Origin: Symsagittifera roscoffensis
Lineage: Eukaryota > Xenacoelomorpha > Acoela > Convolutidae
Direction: 5' to 3'
Assembly: GCF_963678635.1 (NCBI RefSeq)
Contig: NC_087065.1
Span: 10,065,579 to 10,129,578 of the forward strand
Length of the DNA stretch: 64,000 nt
Shown here: piece by piece, positions 1 to 12,344 of the stretch
How the letters are laid out: each line of letters begins with the position of its first letter
How positions within the stretch are numbered: the first letter of the stretch is position 1
Notes under the pieces: generated by a model
The model's input: only the letters and a program-made list of their open reading frames with translations
Databases searched by the model: none
Told to the model about the DNA's origin: nothing
Program-made: the position numbers and the translations under genes

Positions 1-154
1 TAAGCAAACCTCTTTTCAATATAATACTCAATGGAAAACGTGGAAAACGTTAACGCATTGAACTCAAAAACTTGTACTTATTTGATGTAAATTTAAATGG
101 GCTGGTAAAAAGAGAAATTTGTCAGGTTTTAATGAATAGTACGCACAATATTAT

Positions 155-345
155 TAATTTTTTGGCGCCGTCATTCGAAGAAAATGACAAACTGATTGTG
201 CTCGGCGTGGTTATTTTCTCCTGAACAAATTCGATTTCCAAACTAGTCATTTTTTAACAATTTTTCATACCGTCATAAAGCCAGTAATGTCTTGAGCTCA
301 AATTTTGAGGCTTAGCATTATTTCTTGTTTTGTTGCACATTCGTA
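155..345 (+). repeat. Family A (HINE-like), diverged 5' portion
   Basis: Eroded match to the 5' third of family A: GTGCTCGGCGTGGT, a CAAATTCGATTT-like block, AACTAGTCATTTTT, and CTTGAGCTCAAATTT in the same order as intact copies. No ends are preserved. Confidence 0.55.
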
Positions 346-411
346 TTAGACGTAAAAAAATTTCAAGGTCAGTGAAAAAAGTACTAACTACACGTTTATG
401 TCTCTCAGCTG

Positions 412-474
412 CTGGAATCAGGTTGTTCTAAAGACATTTCCTCGTTCTTTTATAGATGTTTTATAGGTATGTTT
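412..474 (+). repeat. Direct repeat, left copy (about 63 bp)
   Basis: Nearly the same sequence recurs at 1436-1497 (TGGAATCAGGTT, then CATTTCCTCGTTCTTTTATA and GATGTTTTATAGGTATGTT). The right copy lies immediately before a family A block. The repeats bracket about 1 kb. Confidence 0.8.
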
Positions 475-1435
475 CGAGAAAGATTAGCGGCTTTTAAAGG
501 AGAAAATTGATCGCGGCGAAGAAAGATTAATCTAAATTCACACTTTAAGCCAGACGTAAGATATATTTTTCAAAAGGACTGCTTCGTAAAATTGTAAAAG
601 AGGCGGAAAAGTTGATTTTCTTGAAAAAAGTTAAAAAAATACGATAAAATAAAATTTCTGAAATTTTGACCCGTGTCTGGAAAATTTTGGGAACAATGGT
701 TAGAATTATTGCTCTTTTGGGAAAATTAGAAATTTAATTTATAAGTGCACATTGAATTTCATTGAGCTAAGTTTTCAGAATTTGTTCAATGCACTGATTG
801 CTTGGGATGCTCCCAACAGACCAACTGAGTAGTGAAGAACTTTTTCATCATATGCTTGGATGGCATCCTAGATAAGCCTGAAATCGTCATAAAACTTGAT
901 TTTTTTCACAGCCATTAATCTACTACTACCATTATAGCCCTCCATTATAAAAATGAAAATTTTTGGTTATGACATGTGTCTTCTAAAAAATAGGATGTTC
1001 TTTAATAAGAGCGACTAGTGTCATTTTGGCCATAAAAAAGGATATTCTTACTGAAAGACTACGCAATTTGGTAAGAACTGCTTGAGTTCTGACATCAAGT
1101 TTTTGAGAAAACTAGCGTTCAATTGGTAACTATAGTTGCTAATTATAGATGTAATTAAGATTTCATGGTCTTTGAAAAGACCAAAACAATGTCTCTGAAC
1201 TACAGGAACTCCAGTGTGTAATTGCAATTCTTTCTATTTCAATGTGTCTTTGTACTTAACAATAGCCATTCAAAATTTTCCCTTTTTATAAAAGATTCTG
1301 AACAAACACCGTCTCTTAAAAAAACCTTGAGAGACAAAAGACTATACCCGTAAGGTTAATGGGAGGCAATAAATAGTTGCTTTTTTCGAAGTGCATCCGC
1401 TTAGTCTAAGGAAAGAGAAATGTTTCCCTTTGGAC

Positions 1436-1497
1436 CTACTGGAATCAGGTTCTAAAGGCATTTCCTCGTTCTTTTATAGATGTTTTATAGGTATGTT
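1436..1497 (+). repeat. Direct repeat, right copy
   Basis: Partner of 412-474, with a small internal length difference. The interval between the copies shows no recognisable element. Confidence 0.8.
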
Positions 1498-2083
1498 GTT
1501 CCAAAATTTTGTTGGTTTAACAGAGCTTATATGCCATAATTAATTTTTTAATAGGAGCAAATTTATCACTTTGTACCTAATATGACGTGTGGGGTGATGT
1601 TTTCTCAAAAATTTTAGTACCTAGCCATTTTAACTAGTCTTTTCAACTAGCCATTTTTGACGGAATTTTTTAAATATCATTCGAAAGCTATTGTTGTCTT
1701 GGGCTCAAATTTGAAAAAAAATATTTCACCTGTCATCTTTTTTTGTTAAGTTATGGGGGTTTAATTTTGGCCCATTTGGGACATTAACGCGCGATGTATA
1801 TTTCGCACTATTAATGCGTAAGCGAGATTTAATCCGTCTTATAAATCGTTCTAAATTGGTTTAACAGAGCTTATATGCCATAATTGATTTTTTAAGAGGA
1901 GCAAATTTTATCACTTTGTACCTAATATGACGTGTGGGGTGATGTTTTCTCAAAAGTTCTCAAATTAAAAAAAAAATGGAATTTGATTTTATTACATTTA
2001 TATTTTCCATGTTATCACAACTCCATAGACCTTAAAAGGCAGTCGGAACATTCAGGGCTTCGCCCTGATATGAGCAGTCTTGT
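1495..2083 (+). mobile_element. Family A (HINE-like) copy with internal duplication
   Basis: Carries the body landmarks (AACTAGCCATTTTTGACGG at 1643, GGGACATTAACGCGCGATGT at about 1778, AATCCGTCTTATAAATCG, TATGACGTGTGGGG) and an intact 3' end: AGTCGGAACA at 2041, hairpin CAGGGCTTCGCCCTG at 2053-2067, then GAGCAGTCTTGTT. A segment of about 100 bp (GTTTAACAGAGCTTATATGC through GACGTGTGGGG) occurs twice, at about 1513 and about 1860, so the copy has a partial tandem duplication or a second truncated copy in front. Confidence 0.85.
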
Positions 2084-2115
2084 TTACTTTTGTATTGGAA
2101 CTGGCATTCAATTTT

Positions 2116-3222
2116 GTTGTTCCAAAATTTGAAGGAAATAACGGACAGTTAGTGCTCTGCGCGGTTTTAATCCATTTTTTGAAGAATGTGACAGAATATT
2201 TGTCCTCTATGTGGGTTTGTTCTCCAGACAAATTCCGATTTTTAAAACTGCAATTTTGACAAAACTTTTATCTTCCAAAAAGTATTGCCTTGAGCTCAGA
2301 TTTAAAAAAAATTCAGCTGTGATTTTTATTGGGTTATATGGGTTTAAAAAATGCCAAATTGGAACAGTTTACGCAATACATTTTGTGCTAAAAATCGGCA
2401 ATCGGAAATTTAATTCGTGTTAGAAATCGTTCCAAACTGAATTGACGCATGCTACTGTTTGGTCTTTTTAGTTTTTTCAAGAATTGTCATCACTTATTTT
2501 AAGCAAAGTTTAAACAATAAAATGCATTTTTAAATTTAAAATTTTGCCCTGATACAAGCATTTTTGTTTTTTAAGACAATTTTCGACTTTTTAACTGGCA
2601 AATTTTGATTGTATTTTAAAAATGATATGAAGGGTATTGTTGTCTTTAGCTAAATTTAGAAAAAAAAAACTTTTTAACCGCAACAATTTTGTAAGAATTT
2701 AAGGGAGATTAAGGATTGCTATTTTAACCTACTTGGGGCACTTAAAGTGCTTGATGTATCGTGCTACTTACACGCTGGCGGAGATTTAATCTGTCACAGA
2801 AATTGTTCCAAATTAGGTTGAGGCATGCTATTTGATCTATTGAATACTTTGGTATGTGAAAAATTCATTTTTTGTTTGAAATCTTATCCATTTTATAAGT
2901 AAAGACTACAGTAAAAAATTGATATAGGGGCCCGGTTAAACAACAAGTGTGAGAGAGGGGTCCTCAATTACAGTAACTTTGAGCAAATACTGTAACTAAC
3001 CTAGTCATTGATCGATTCAAAATTTTTCTCAAGGGTAATTCATCTATCTCATTAGCGCTAACTTATTCCATACTTTAGTTGAAATTACCGAAACAATTAA
3101 ATAAGTAATTCTGAGGCACTTTTTTGGGACCTTCTTATCCAAATTGTACCAATACTAACTCATAGAGCTTCAAAAGGTAGTCGGAAATTTCAGGGCTTTA
3201 TCCTGATACCAGTAGTCTTGTT
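2116..3222 (+). mobile_element. Old, diverged family A copies in tandem
   Basis: Starts with GTTCC following TT and repeats family A landmarks at least twice in eroded form: TTGAGCTCAGATTTAAAAAA at about 2290, AGAAATCGTTCCAAACTG at about 2420, then AACTGGCAAATTTTGA at about 2596, GGGGCACTTAAAG, AGAAATTGTTCCAAATTAGG at about 2800. It closes with a decayed 3' end at about 3175-3222 (TAGTCGG, CAGGGCTTTATCCTG hairpin, AGTCTTGTT). Confidence 0.65.
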
Positions 3223-3229
3223 ATGGTTT

Positions 3230-4430
3230 TTGTACTAAATCAATATGAAATTAACTTTTTAGTACAAAAGCTTTGCTAATTTTATATATTCTTTTTTGAC
3301 TTTTAAATGAACGTGATACGGATTAACTAAAGGATATGCCAAATTATTCTAAGGGGCACGAAAGCGAAGCCGAAAAAACAGAGATAAGCTTTGACTTGTT
3401 TTTATATAGATGCCATTATTTATTCAGACAAATTTTCCTTTTCCGCAATTTTCCGCCTGGGAAACTTTTCCTTATCCTCTTTTCATCACAGAAGTAGTGC
3501 ATGTAGATTTCAGGCAGATGCAAAGTTTGAAAGTGATTTTTTTAGATCAAAGAGCAAGATAATTTTCCAATTATTTTTGTTTCTACCATATCCGATTATC
3601 TTTTTTTGCCACTAGCAGTTCCCTGCAAACATTATTTTCCTTGCTATGTAATGAGTTGTTTCTTGCTACGAAGTATCTTAAAATTTAATAAAACAAAGAC
3701 AACAAAAAATATCAACCCCTTTTTTTATAAAGCTGAACTTTCTATTTTATCTGAGTGTAACACCGCTGCTACAATATATGAAGAGTGATAGTTTTAGCAA
3801 AATAACAATTGTTGTAACAAGTGTTAGTTTGCATTGTATTGCTACTGTTATCAAGTATACTCGAAGCATGTTTATGTCGTTTCGGTTGAGCAGTGAATTG
3901 ATTTCTGGTCATTTCTTTCCAGAAACTTCTTATTTCTAAACTAGAAAAGAAATAGATCATTTCTGCTCAGAAAATACGAGAAAACTAGGCTAGACTTTCT
4001 AAATAAAATTTCTTTCTAGAAAAGCAGCCTCCGTCTGGTACCGTTTTTTTTGTGCTTTTAATTACACAAATTAATGTTTCAATTCTGTTTTCTTTAGTAA
4101 TACGGTTAGTTTTGAACGAATCTAGGCTAAACTGAAAGTTATCTAATGAAAAATCCATATTTTCCCTCCTAAATCGATTTGGGTGGAAATTGTACGGTTG
4201 ATCCCTAAATTCTAAACCAATTTAATCAGCGGTGAGATCTTCAAACGGAGATGCAATTGAAGGAAAACATGCATCAAATTGATTGACTTAGAACATTAGG
4301 ACCGCAAAGTCGTCGTAGATTGAAAACAAATGAGGGTGAATTACAAAGAGACGCGTCCGATCAGATGTCCAAGCAAATAAGACGATAGCTGTTAAGACAT
4401 CAAGTTGTTTTGGTGAGACTTTAAGACAAC
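3230..4430. other. No gene seen; AT-rich intergenic sequence
   Basis: Short ORFs here (for example 3391-3615 and 3606-3788) are AT-driven, without Met context, domains or repeats. Nothing else supported. Confidence 0.6.
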
Positions 4431-4437
4431 TAGCACC

Positions 4438-4648
4438 AACCCGCACCGAGCGCCCATGAATTTCAGTCGATTATAATGGATATCCGACACGAAAATAATC
4501 CCTCATAATCCATTACAGATGTAAAATTCAGACCACGAAATTGATTATATTGCCATTATAATTGGTTATTTTGTAACTTTATAGACACACACTGTCTATA
4601 AAATGGCAATGTAATCGATTATGATCAATGGGAGCTCGGTGCGGGGTC
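4438..4648. mobile_element. Small TIR element (MITE), about 210 bp
   Basis: The ends are inverted repeats: left ACCCGCACCGAGCGCCCAT, right ATGGGAGCTCGGTGCGGGGT, with the subterminal TCGATTATAATGG mirrored by ATAATCGATTATGATC. The interior has further palindromic AT stretches, including mirrored GCCATTATA and CTATAAAATGGC blocks. No ORF. A related but weak end may occur near 17630-17670. Confidence 0.7.
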
Positions 4649-4733
4649 TGATCCGGACTGTGAGCCATGTGGGCAATTATGAAAGGCAGTAAAGCAAAAT
4701 GAAGAAGCAAGGCAACCGACTAGAAGAAATATG

Positions 4734-5021
4734 TTAACCGAATTTTGAATCACCACTTATTACAGCAGATTTTCTTTTTTTATGTTCGATTGGAGGGCAA
4801 GCAAATTGTGAAACACTTATTTTTTGCCGCCCGTTTCGCTTAATTACACACATTCCTTCATTTTGTTTGTTTTGCTGGTTATTGAATTCGCTGTTTAGAA
4901 CAGACGTCTCTTTGTCATTCACGCCAAATGAATTGGTTCCAGGATTCACGTTTTCCCATGGTTCAAATACTTTTTCACTCTTGGAGAAAGCTGGTAGCTC
5001 ATTAGCTAATGACAAAATCAT
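4734..5021 (-). CDS. Possible first coding exon, hydrophilic protein, 95 aa
   Basis: A minus-strand frame from the ATG at 5021, preceded by an in-frame TGA. The translation is charged and not repeat-like (contains WENVNPGTNSF and FACPPIEHKKRK). The frame runs into CG|GTTAAC, a weak donor-like site, near its end. No domain recognised and no partner exon identified. It may be a spurious ORF. Confidence 0.22.
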   Translation of the reverse strand: MILSLANELPAFSKSEKVFEPWENVNPGTNSFGVNDKETSVLNSEFNNQQNKQNEGMCVIKRNGRQKISVSQFACPPIEHKKRKSAVISGDSKFG

Positions 5022-5709
5022 CAAATTTTTGTTTCAAAATTGTTTCACTCAAACTTCTGACAGTTAGATTAACGGACATTCACGTTTCATTGCTCTTTTT
5101 TGAGTGAAGGAACATGTCAAAATTATTGGAGTGTAACAAAATTACTTAAGTAGTATTTTTTTTGAAAAACAAATTGAGTTGATAAGGAGCGATGAATTTT
5201 TTTGATCAAGCTCATCACCCGTGATTTGTATGGCCCGCTTTTCCCAGGAAAAAACATAAGCACGTTATTAGATGTCGTATTAGGTCGCTTGAAAGACTAC
5301 CAGTTTTTTCAGCTTCATTTTGAGCTGAACCAAATAACTCTCGGAAATTGAAAAACAGTAGAACTTCATTTTGGCTTTAGTATTTTTTAAAGCAAATTAT
5401 AGGCAAAAATCTGAGAGAAGAAATCAAGGTATATGGGGCTGTTCTCTTCCTTTGGAGTATGAGTTCTACTCTGTTTACTTTCCCAATACAGAAACGGTTA
5501 AATTAAACTATTTCATAAGCCTAATTTTTCATCCGCGTCTTAATCAGCTCACTTCAGATTTAAATAAATTATTTATCATTTCTGTTAGATGTTTTTTTGA
5601 ATTAATTAAGCCAAAGATTAGTAACTATTCACAATTATTTTGTTCTCTAAATCTAAAAAGAAACGACAAAAACGCGTATTACTAACCCAACTAAAATAAG
5701 AAAATATAA

Positions 5710-6130
5710 AAAGAACTAGACTACTCGTATCAAGGCAAAATTTTGTCTGTTCCAACTGTCCCAATACATCGCTAGAAAAATTTCATTATAAAATTTAAGA
5801 AATTTTCATAGTTGATGGAAAAAAGCGATTTTTTCATGAGATATTTTTGAAAATCATTGCCCCACACGTCATTTAAAAAACAAAGAAATGAAGTTCGCTA
5901 TAGTACAGTAACAACTTGACTGCTAGTATATCAAAGCAAAACTGTAACGTTCCGACTGCCCCTTAACTGGTCTCGATTAAAATCAAATGGTCTGAGAATA
6001 AAAAAAAAGGTAAACTAAATTATCACCAATTAGTTGGCATCAATTTAATTTGGAACGATTATGAGTGAGGATAAATTGCACGCCACTAAAATCGCGCAAT
6101 AAATCCATTAGCTGTTAATAGAGCAGCTAC
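5710..6130 (-). repeat. Diverged family A copies, minus orientation
   Basis: Two eroded 3' ends in reverse complement, at about 5718 (GACTACTCGTATCAAGGC then GTTCCAACTG) and at about 5922 (GACTGCTAGTATATC then CGTTCCGACTGCCCC), followed by body traces near 6050 (TTTGGAACGATTATGAGTG). A further body fragment lies at about 6945-7045 (CCGCTCATGCGTTAAC, TGTCCCAAATTAGCC). Confidence 0.55.
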
Positions 6131-8730
6131 CCCAACCGCTTATTAGTCTACCAATTAATTTTAGTTGAGGTTAAATTGTTACAATGTAACTTCATCAAAA
6201 GCAAATGTTATTTTTCTAGGATTTCTTCAAAAAAACTCGAAAAAAATATCTTCAATTTCAAATTATTGTTTTTTGTTTTTAAATTGAATTTTTTTAAATT
6301 AAAAAAAAAACAATTCATAATCTCTCATATGCAGCTGACAAAAATTCAAAAAAGAAATCAGAAAATCAAATGCTTGTATCAAACTTTCACATTGTAATTG
6401 GTGTTTGGGAAAACTACAAATTACAAAAATTTTTGTGGGCGCCAAGTTCCTTTAAGATACTTCTAGTTTTAAGTTTGTTTTAGTTTTGAGATCATTTTTT
6501 TTTCAAAAAGAATTGTTCTTCAAAACAACTTTTTATAAAATAAATTAAAAATTGAGCGAAACTTTTCATACATACTTTATCTAATGGACGGATTATTTGT
6601 GAACAATTTAATTGTGTATCATCTGATAATTTTTTTGTAAGAACTAAAAACCTTACTGACTAATTAGGCAAGGTTTTGTCCACTTTTTAATTGATTGTCA
6701 AATTTGTGTCCAATGGGGGATGAGAAAAATTACCAACAAACAAAAATGAGTGAAGTTAATAAGTAGACAGGAGTTTTGGGGTAATCAAAATCCTTATAAA
6801 ACTAAAATGACAGCTTGTCCTCAAAGTTTTGACAAATAGGTTATCTTAGCAAAAAATTTCAAAATTGATGAGGTTTTGACAAAAAAAGAAAAAATAAATA
6901 AACCCAAATAGCTTGCCTCAAACAAAGCTAAGCTTTTTCTAAGCCGAATTTAATTGCCGCTCATGCGTTAACAAAGCATTAATTATTTTTTCGTGTTTTT
7001 TGTCCCAAATTAGCCTTTTGGCATTCACGAAACGCCATTATAACTTTAATTCAGACCGCATGGCATTTTTTGAAATGCAAAATTTTATCATAGTTGAAAT
7101 ATATTTTTTGAGTTTGAACTCAAGGCATCGTTGCTTTTCAGATGTTCTTAATGTTCTATAAAACGATCTATTCAACAAATTTTCCATCTTTTTTGCAAGT
7201 CAGGACAATATAAAAATTTTTTTTTTGAAAAAGCATAACATTTTCATTTAATACGAAAAAGAAGCACGTTTTTCCGATTTATTATACAAGCTACATCAAA
7301 AAGAAGCTTGACAGAAACAACCTCCGTTTCTGTTCAAATTGGTCAAAATAAATTGATAGAAGAGAAACCTGAGCAAATTATCAATTGGGCCAATAAAATG
7401 CAAATTAATTTAGATGTCCAGTTTTTACTCAGCTTGAACATCATGAAAGGAATCTTATTTTTGGGGAATTTGTTGGAACAATTTTACCGATTAATAATGT
7501 CTTCAATTCAAAATTTTGTTCAGAAAACAATCACTTTTCTCCGTATACTTGTACATACACAGCCCCACCCTGTAATCGGAAGTTAACAAAAAAATCATCT
7601 GAATCACGCCTAGAAATTTCTACTCTTAAGTTCTGATTGAATGAATATTGGAATGTTTTTTTTTGCCAAATTTATGTTCATCGTACGAAAAACAAGTTTA
7701 AAAAAAATCGTTTTTAGACAAAAGACGTAAAATGGTTTTTCCTTTTAGGGCTGAATTTTTTGAACATCAAAAAAACTTGTAACCACGAGTAAATTTTTTT
7801 GACAATACAATTATAGTTTTAATTCAATTGATTGTGATTTTTTAATGCTTGCGGCAAATAACCGATGAGACTTTTCTTCTTTTTTCTCAGAAATTATTTG
7901 TTTGTCTGAGCAGAGAAATAATTTCGATAATAGCTCAAAATTACATCTAAAAAACTTCCTAATTTTTGCTTTTAGCCTTAAAAACTGTTAATTGCACTGT
8001 TTTCAAGAATAGAAATAATATGAAAAAAATTTTTGCCATAGATTCTTTTTATGGAACTTTATGAAAGGCATTATTGGTCTACTTTCATGTCATTTTGACC
8101 TAACCCGTTTCTTTTTCTAAGACGTGTCATCAGATAAAGTCTACCGAATACTCATCTTTCGATGGAAACAACTAACTTTGCTGCCATTAATTGAACGGAT
8201 GTCACTTGAACATAAAAGTTGTATTTTTGTTGGTCAAAGTATTTTCAGCAATTTTTTTTCTAACTTTATCGAAATCAATTCAGCGATTAAAGTTACTTCA
8301 TATGATTTTTGTCAAGACGAAATTTCAGACAAAAAACCAATAAGTTTATCGATTAGACTGATTTTCTGCTATGTTGTATTGACAAAAAGACTGATAAATG
8401 AACATGCGGGTCCAAAAAAATTTTTTACGCCGAATTGATTTTGTTCTAATAGTTTTCCGGATTCTATATGAAAATTTACATCACAATCACAAAATGAACC
8501 CTCAAAAACATTTTTATAGGTATTTTTACTCCTACTTTTTAAGGAAAATAGTGATATTAAAGTAGTGAATATCAAATGAATAAGGCAGATAATTTTTTAA
8601 AGGTGTTTTATAAACAAGAAATTTCAAAATCGTTTTGCAAAAAGACACGAATTTACGTAACTAGGCTGATTTTTTTCACTCCGTTACAAGTTGAGTTGAT
8701 TCTATGGGGCTAGATATTATCGCTGCTAAG
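6130..8730. other. No gene seen apart from eroded repeat traces
   Basis: AT-rich sequence with long T and A runs. It holds the family A trace near 6945-7045 and the possible RT remnant at 7308-7586. The frame at 8124-8438 has no recognisable domain and lacks an ATG start. Confidence 0.5.
7308..7586 (+). pseudogene. Possible LINE reverse-transcriptase thumb remnant
   Basis: An open frame without a Met start contains EKPEQIINWANKMQINLDV followed by hydrophobic residues. This resembles the segment after the catalytic box in LINE reverse transcriptases (pattern L-N-x-x-x-x-W-x-x-x-W-x-M-x-F/L-N). No other RT motif was found nearby, so this is a suggestion only. Confidence 0.2.
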
Positions 8731-8736
8731 TTCAAT

Positions 8737-8943
8737 CATAACGAGGCCCAGCTGTGCACTGGATAGGCGCAAAATTTTGAGTCTTTATCTTCCTGGATTC
8801 CAGGGACAAGTCTTTAAGGCAAATTTTTGTCGGAACGATCAAAGAGAATGAAAGAACAAAAGGAGAACAAAGGCAGCGTCCTTGTTGTGGAATCCGCTTA
8901 AAATTCACGAAATACATAGTTTGGGCTCGAAATGACGAGAAAA
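8737..8943. mobile_element. CGAGGCC-TIR MITE, copy 1
   Basis: Left end ATAACGAGGCCCAGCTGTGC and an eroded right end (CATAGTTTGGGCTCGAAAT) form the same inverted repeat seen in the copies at 22403, 38287 and 43864. Internal landmarks are shared (GGATAGGCGCAAAATTTTG, GGAATCCGCTTAAAATTCAC). The ORF read across it is not a gene. Confidence 0.75.
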
Positions 8944-8985
8944 AACTTTTCAGAAAATTGGATGTTCTGAATAGGTCTGGATTAC

Positions 8986-9525
8986 AAAAAACGAGCCAGA
9001 AGACGTTGGCGTATGGGCATGATCAAGTTTCCTATGCTAAGCGGTTACTTAGATTTTTATTTAGGAATACTTAAATTTTCTACTTTTCTACTGAAGTGTC
9101 TGTAAAAATGATCTCAATACTTGTGGTTTCTGCGACTAGATGAGGTCCAATGAAAGGCTATTGAGTCTACCTAAGCATATTCCTATAGTAAGACTCCTTA
9201 ATCATAAATCTAGTTTGAGTTTGGAGTAAAATACTAGGTTCAAATCGCAACATTTAGGCGGTCGTACTATCCAATAAGCAGACAAAAAGTTCATTACAAT
9301 ACCCAGTTTAGCAGGATCAGATACATAAGAATTCTTACTAAGAGACATTAGCTTTCATTCACGGATTGTGCATAGGTAGGCTGAAGAGCAGAAACCACAA
9401 TTATCATAATCATTACAACAGACACTTCAGTAGAACATTGAAATGAATCCTGGATGTGAATCTGAATAAGCTCTTAGCATAGAAATACGATGATAAGCAT
9501 ACGCTGATGTCTTATGGCTCGTTAC
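8986..9525. mobile_element. Long-TIR element (about 540 bp)
   Basis: Arms of about 220 bp are imperfect inverted repeats. Left: ACGAGCCAGAAGACGTTGGC, CTATGCTAAG, CTACTGAAGTGTCTGT, TGTGGTTTCTGC. Right, in reverse complement: ACGAGCCATAAGACATCAGC, CTATGCTAAG, CTACTGAAGTGTCTGT, TGTGGTTTCTGC. It starts about 40 bp after the previous element. No coding capacity. Confidence 0.8.
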
Positions 9526-11335
9526 GTTAAAATTATTGCATCAGTTCCGTACAACACTTGGACAAGTCATCTTTTTACGTAGTCCAACAAAATTTAACTG
9601 GCTTAACAAACTCTCCAAAAATTAGTATACAATTGTTTTGTAAAAAAATACATGGAAAATTTACTATGAAAATATCAAATTATGGTTTAAAATAAACTTC
9701 AAACGTTTTGGCTTGTTTACGGAAATGTGTCCTGTTTACTTTTTGTTTTGCTCCATGGCTACTCAAATTGACGCAATTTTGTTAGTATTTGATCTAGTAG
9801 TTTTAGAGTAACTTTTGATTGACTAAATAATCTTGAAATGATCCGTTTATAGGGTGAAATTTTGGACCTCGAGGACAAAAAAAAATTTAAATTGAACCGT
9901 ATTAGTTGGACTAAAATTGTCATGGACCAAACTTTTGGTCCTAATTTCTCATTTTTTTAAGGCGCGTCAAAGCGCTTCGTTCTGTGGAAAAAATTATATC
10001 AGTTCAATTTCAAATTTTTTTTAAATAGTCTGAAATTGTATGACAAGCATTTTGGTCAAGGTCGGCATTCAATTAAACTTTCGTTTTAAAAGCAAAAAAT
10101 GGTCAGAAATGCGAGTGAGATCAATTAAACATGGTAAAATTGACGTTTTTTGACATTTTTGACAATTGTTCTTTGCTTCTTGCATGCTGTTAAAAGATAA
10201 ATCTTGATTCCGTCTTCACCTGTTCAAGTTTTGGTCATCGTTATGGGGATTTAATCCTGCTGAAGCTTTGTGGGCCATGACATAGTTCAAGATTAACATA
10301 GTCCAAAATTGATATAGTTTTGTCAGAAATTGAGCCGGCATAATTGGCTTAACTTTTGATTGACTAAAAAAAGGTAAAAACTGTTAGTTTTTGGGGTTAA
10401 ACGCTAAACCGAATATTTGCAAAACAAACTGCATCATTTTGTTTGTGCCGAAGTTGTAAATGCTAACCTTTTCTTGCCTGAAGACAACCAATTTGAGTCA
10501 AACTTGTCTTGAAATTCCTGTTTTTTTGTTTTGTCAGGATAATTCAAACCACCACTGTATTAAAAAACTTCGCCGAATGATAAGACATGTATAATGTCAG
10601 AGAAGTTGGACCAAAAGCAAGAATTTAAACAATTACTTGTCCTCACACACTATTTTTGCCATAGCGTGAATCACACGTTCCTTTTGACGTTCTGTGATAA
10701 ATGTCTTTATAAAAATTTATACATTTATTTAGGTATTTTTTCTTTCTAATATTTTTGCAGTTTTCATTTGGAAACATAACAAAAAATATTGAGAAAAACT
10801 ATTGGATGCAAATTCTGTTTTTACTGAACAGCAACCGGTTGTCCTTGCAAGATTTCAGTTCAGAAAAAGTCAAGTTGATGAAAGGGATATAGATTCAATT
10901 GCTTAACATTTTTTAATACTTTTTTCTAAACAACTTTTTGAGGACTTTTTGTTCATTATGCAAAAGTTTTCTTAGAGGCCAATTAAAGATAAATTACACG
11001 TGCGTCGTACCCAGTAAGTTCTTTAGAAAGTTTCTGAAATTGTTCATTTTCTTCTTGTACTTTTTAGATTTTTAGTCCTGGTCTCAAAATTAGATTTAAA
11101 CTAGAAATTTCCGTATAAAAAATCAAGAAATTTTTTTTACCGGTGATACCGGAGCAAGACCTGAAAATTGCTCTAGAAAAATCCAATTGTTGTTTTGACA
11201 AAGCTTTCTATATGCAATTAAAATATGCATGTCAACGAAAAGTTACAAAATCATTCAATCATCTAGCCCACGTATTTTGAACGCTTTTTGAACTATGAAA
11301 ATCACCTAGGACTAATGTCTTTAAATTTTCAAAAA
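9526..11335. other. No gene seen
   Basis: AT-rich intergenic DNA. A short piece near 10032 (AATTGTATGACAAGCATTTT) resembles the unit of the minisatellites at 21.7 and 61.1 kb. Nothing else supported. Confidence 0.5.
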
Positions 11336-11339
11336 CTTC

Positions 11340-12330
11340 AATTTATAAAAAAAACTTTTAACACAGCCCAGCAAAAGTTTAGGAAAGTAAATTCCCTTAA
11401 AAATTGCGCAGAATACTTTAAAATTTGTTTTTATTGAAATATTTTTGGCCCACAAAATCATAATTTTGACGATCGAGAGAAAGTATTTTCTCAGATACAT
11501 TAATTTGAAGGTTTTAACGTGTTTTATTACTTCGTTTGACTGTGCAAACGGCTCTTTTTGATCAAACTTTTTTTTATTTGAAAAGGTAGTTTCAACGTAA
11601 TTCTTGATTAAATCAAAGAACCAAAGTGGCCCACTTATAAGGTAAGTTACAGTTCAAAAACTGGCAAGGCAAAATCGATTGCATCATATTATTTCTCGTC
11701 AAGTTCTTATTTATTCATGTTTTCTTCACTTTTTATCTCACCTTATTTGAGAAAAGAGCTTTTAAAATTTCTTATATGATTCTTTTTCCCGGATAATTTA
11801 AATCAGCGCTGTTATTCCTTAAGTATTAGAGACATATAAAAAAAATTATCATAGAAATAACTTAATTTTTATCAATATTTTTTGATTTTTTTCTAATACT
11901 CAGGGAATAACAGAGCTGATTTAAATTATCCAGAAAAAACAATCACATTAGACATTTGAATGCTTGTTTCTAAAACTAGATTAAAAAGTGAAGAGAACAT
12001 AAGCTGCTTAGAATTTTACCAGAATTAATTTGATGCAATTGATTTTGCCTAGCAGGTATTGGAACGGTAATTTACCGTATAAGTGGTTCATGTTGGTTCT
12101 TTGGTTTAATCAAGAGTTGCATTGAAACTACGTTTTCAAATGACAAAAAAATTATATAAAAAAGCCTCTTGAACAATCAAACAAAGAATAGAACGGTAAA
12201 ACCTCCCAAATTCTGTGTAGTCAAAATACTTTTGCTTGATGGTAAAAAATGATTTAGGCCGAAAATTTTTTAAAACCAAAATTTGAAAGCTTTTGCGCAA
12301 CTTTTTGTAGACTTTACCCTCGTAAAATTT
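11340..12330. mobile_element. Large fold-back element, arms about 450 bp
   Basis: The left arm (about 11340-11840) and right arm (about 11890-12330) are diverged inverted repeats around a loop of about 50 bp. Paired landmarks include AGTTTCAACGTAATTCTTG with the reverse of CAAGAGTTGCATTGAAACTA; TTGATTAAATCAAAGAACCA with TGGTTCTTTGGTTTAATCAA; GGCAAAATCGATTGCATCA with TGATGCAATTGATTTTGCC; GCGCTGTTATTCCTTAAG with TCAGGGAATAACAGAGC. No ORF, so it is non-autonomous. Confidence 0.8.
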
Positions 12331-12344
12331 TGTTGAGTTGTTTT

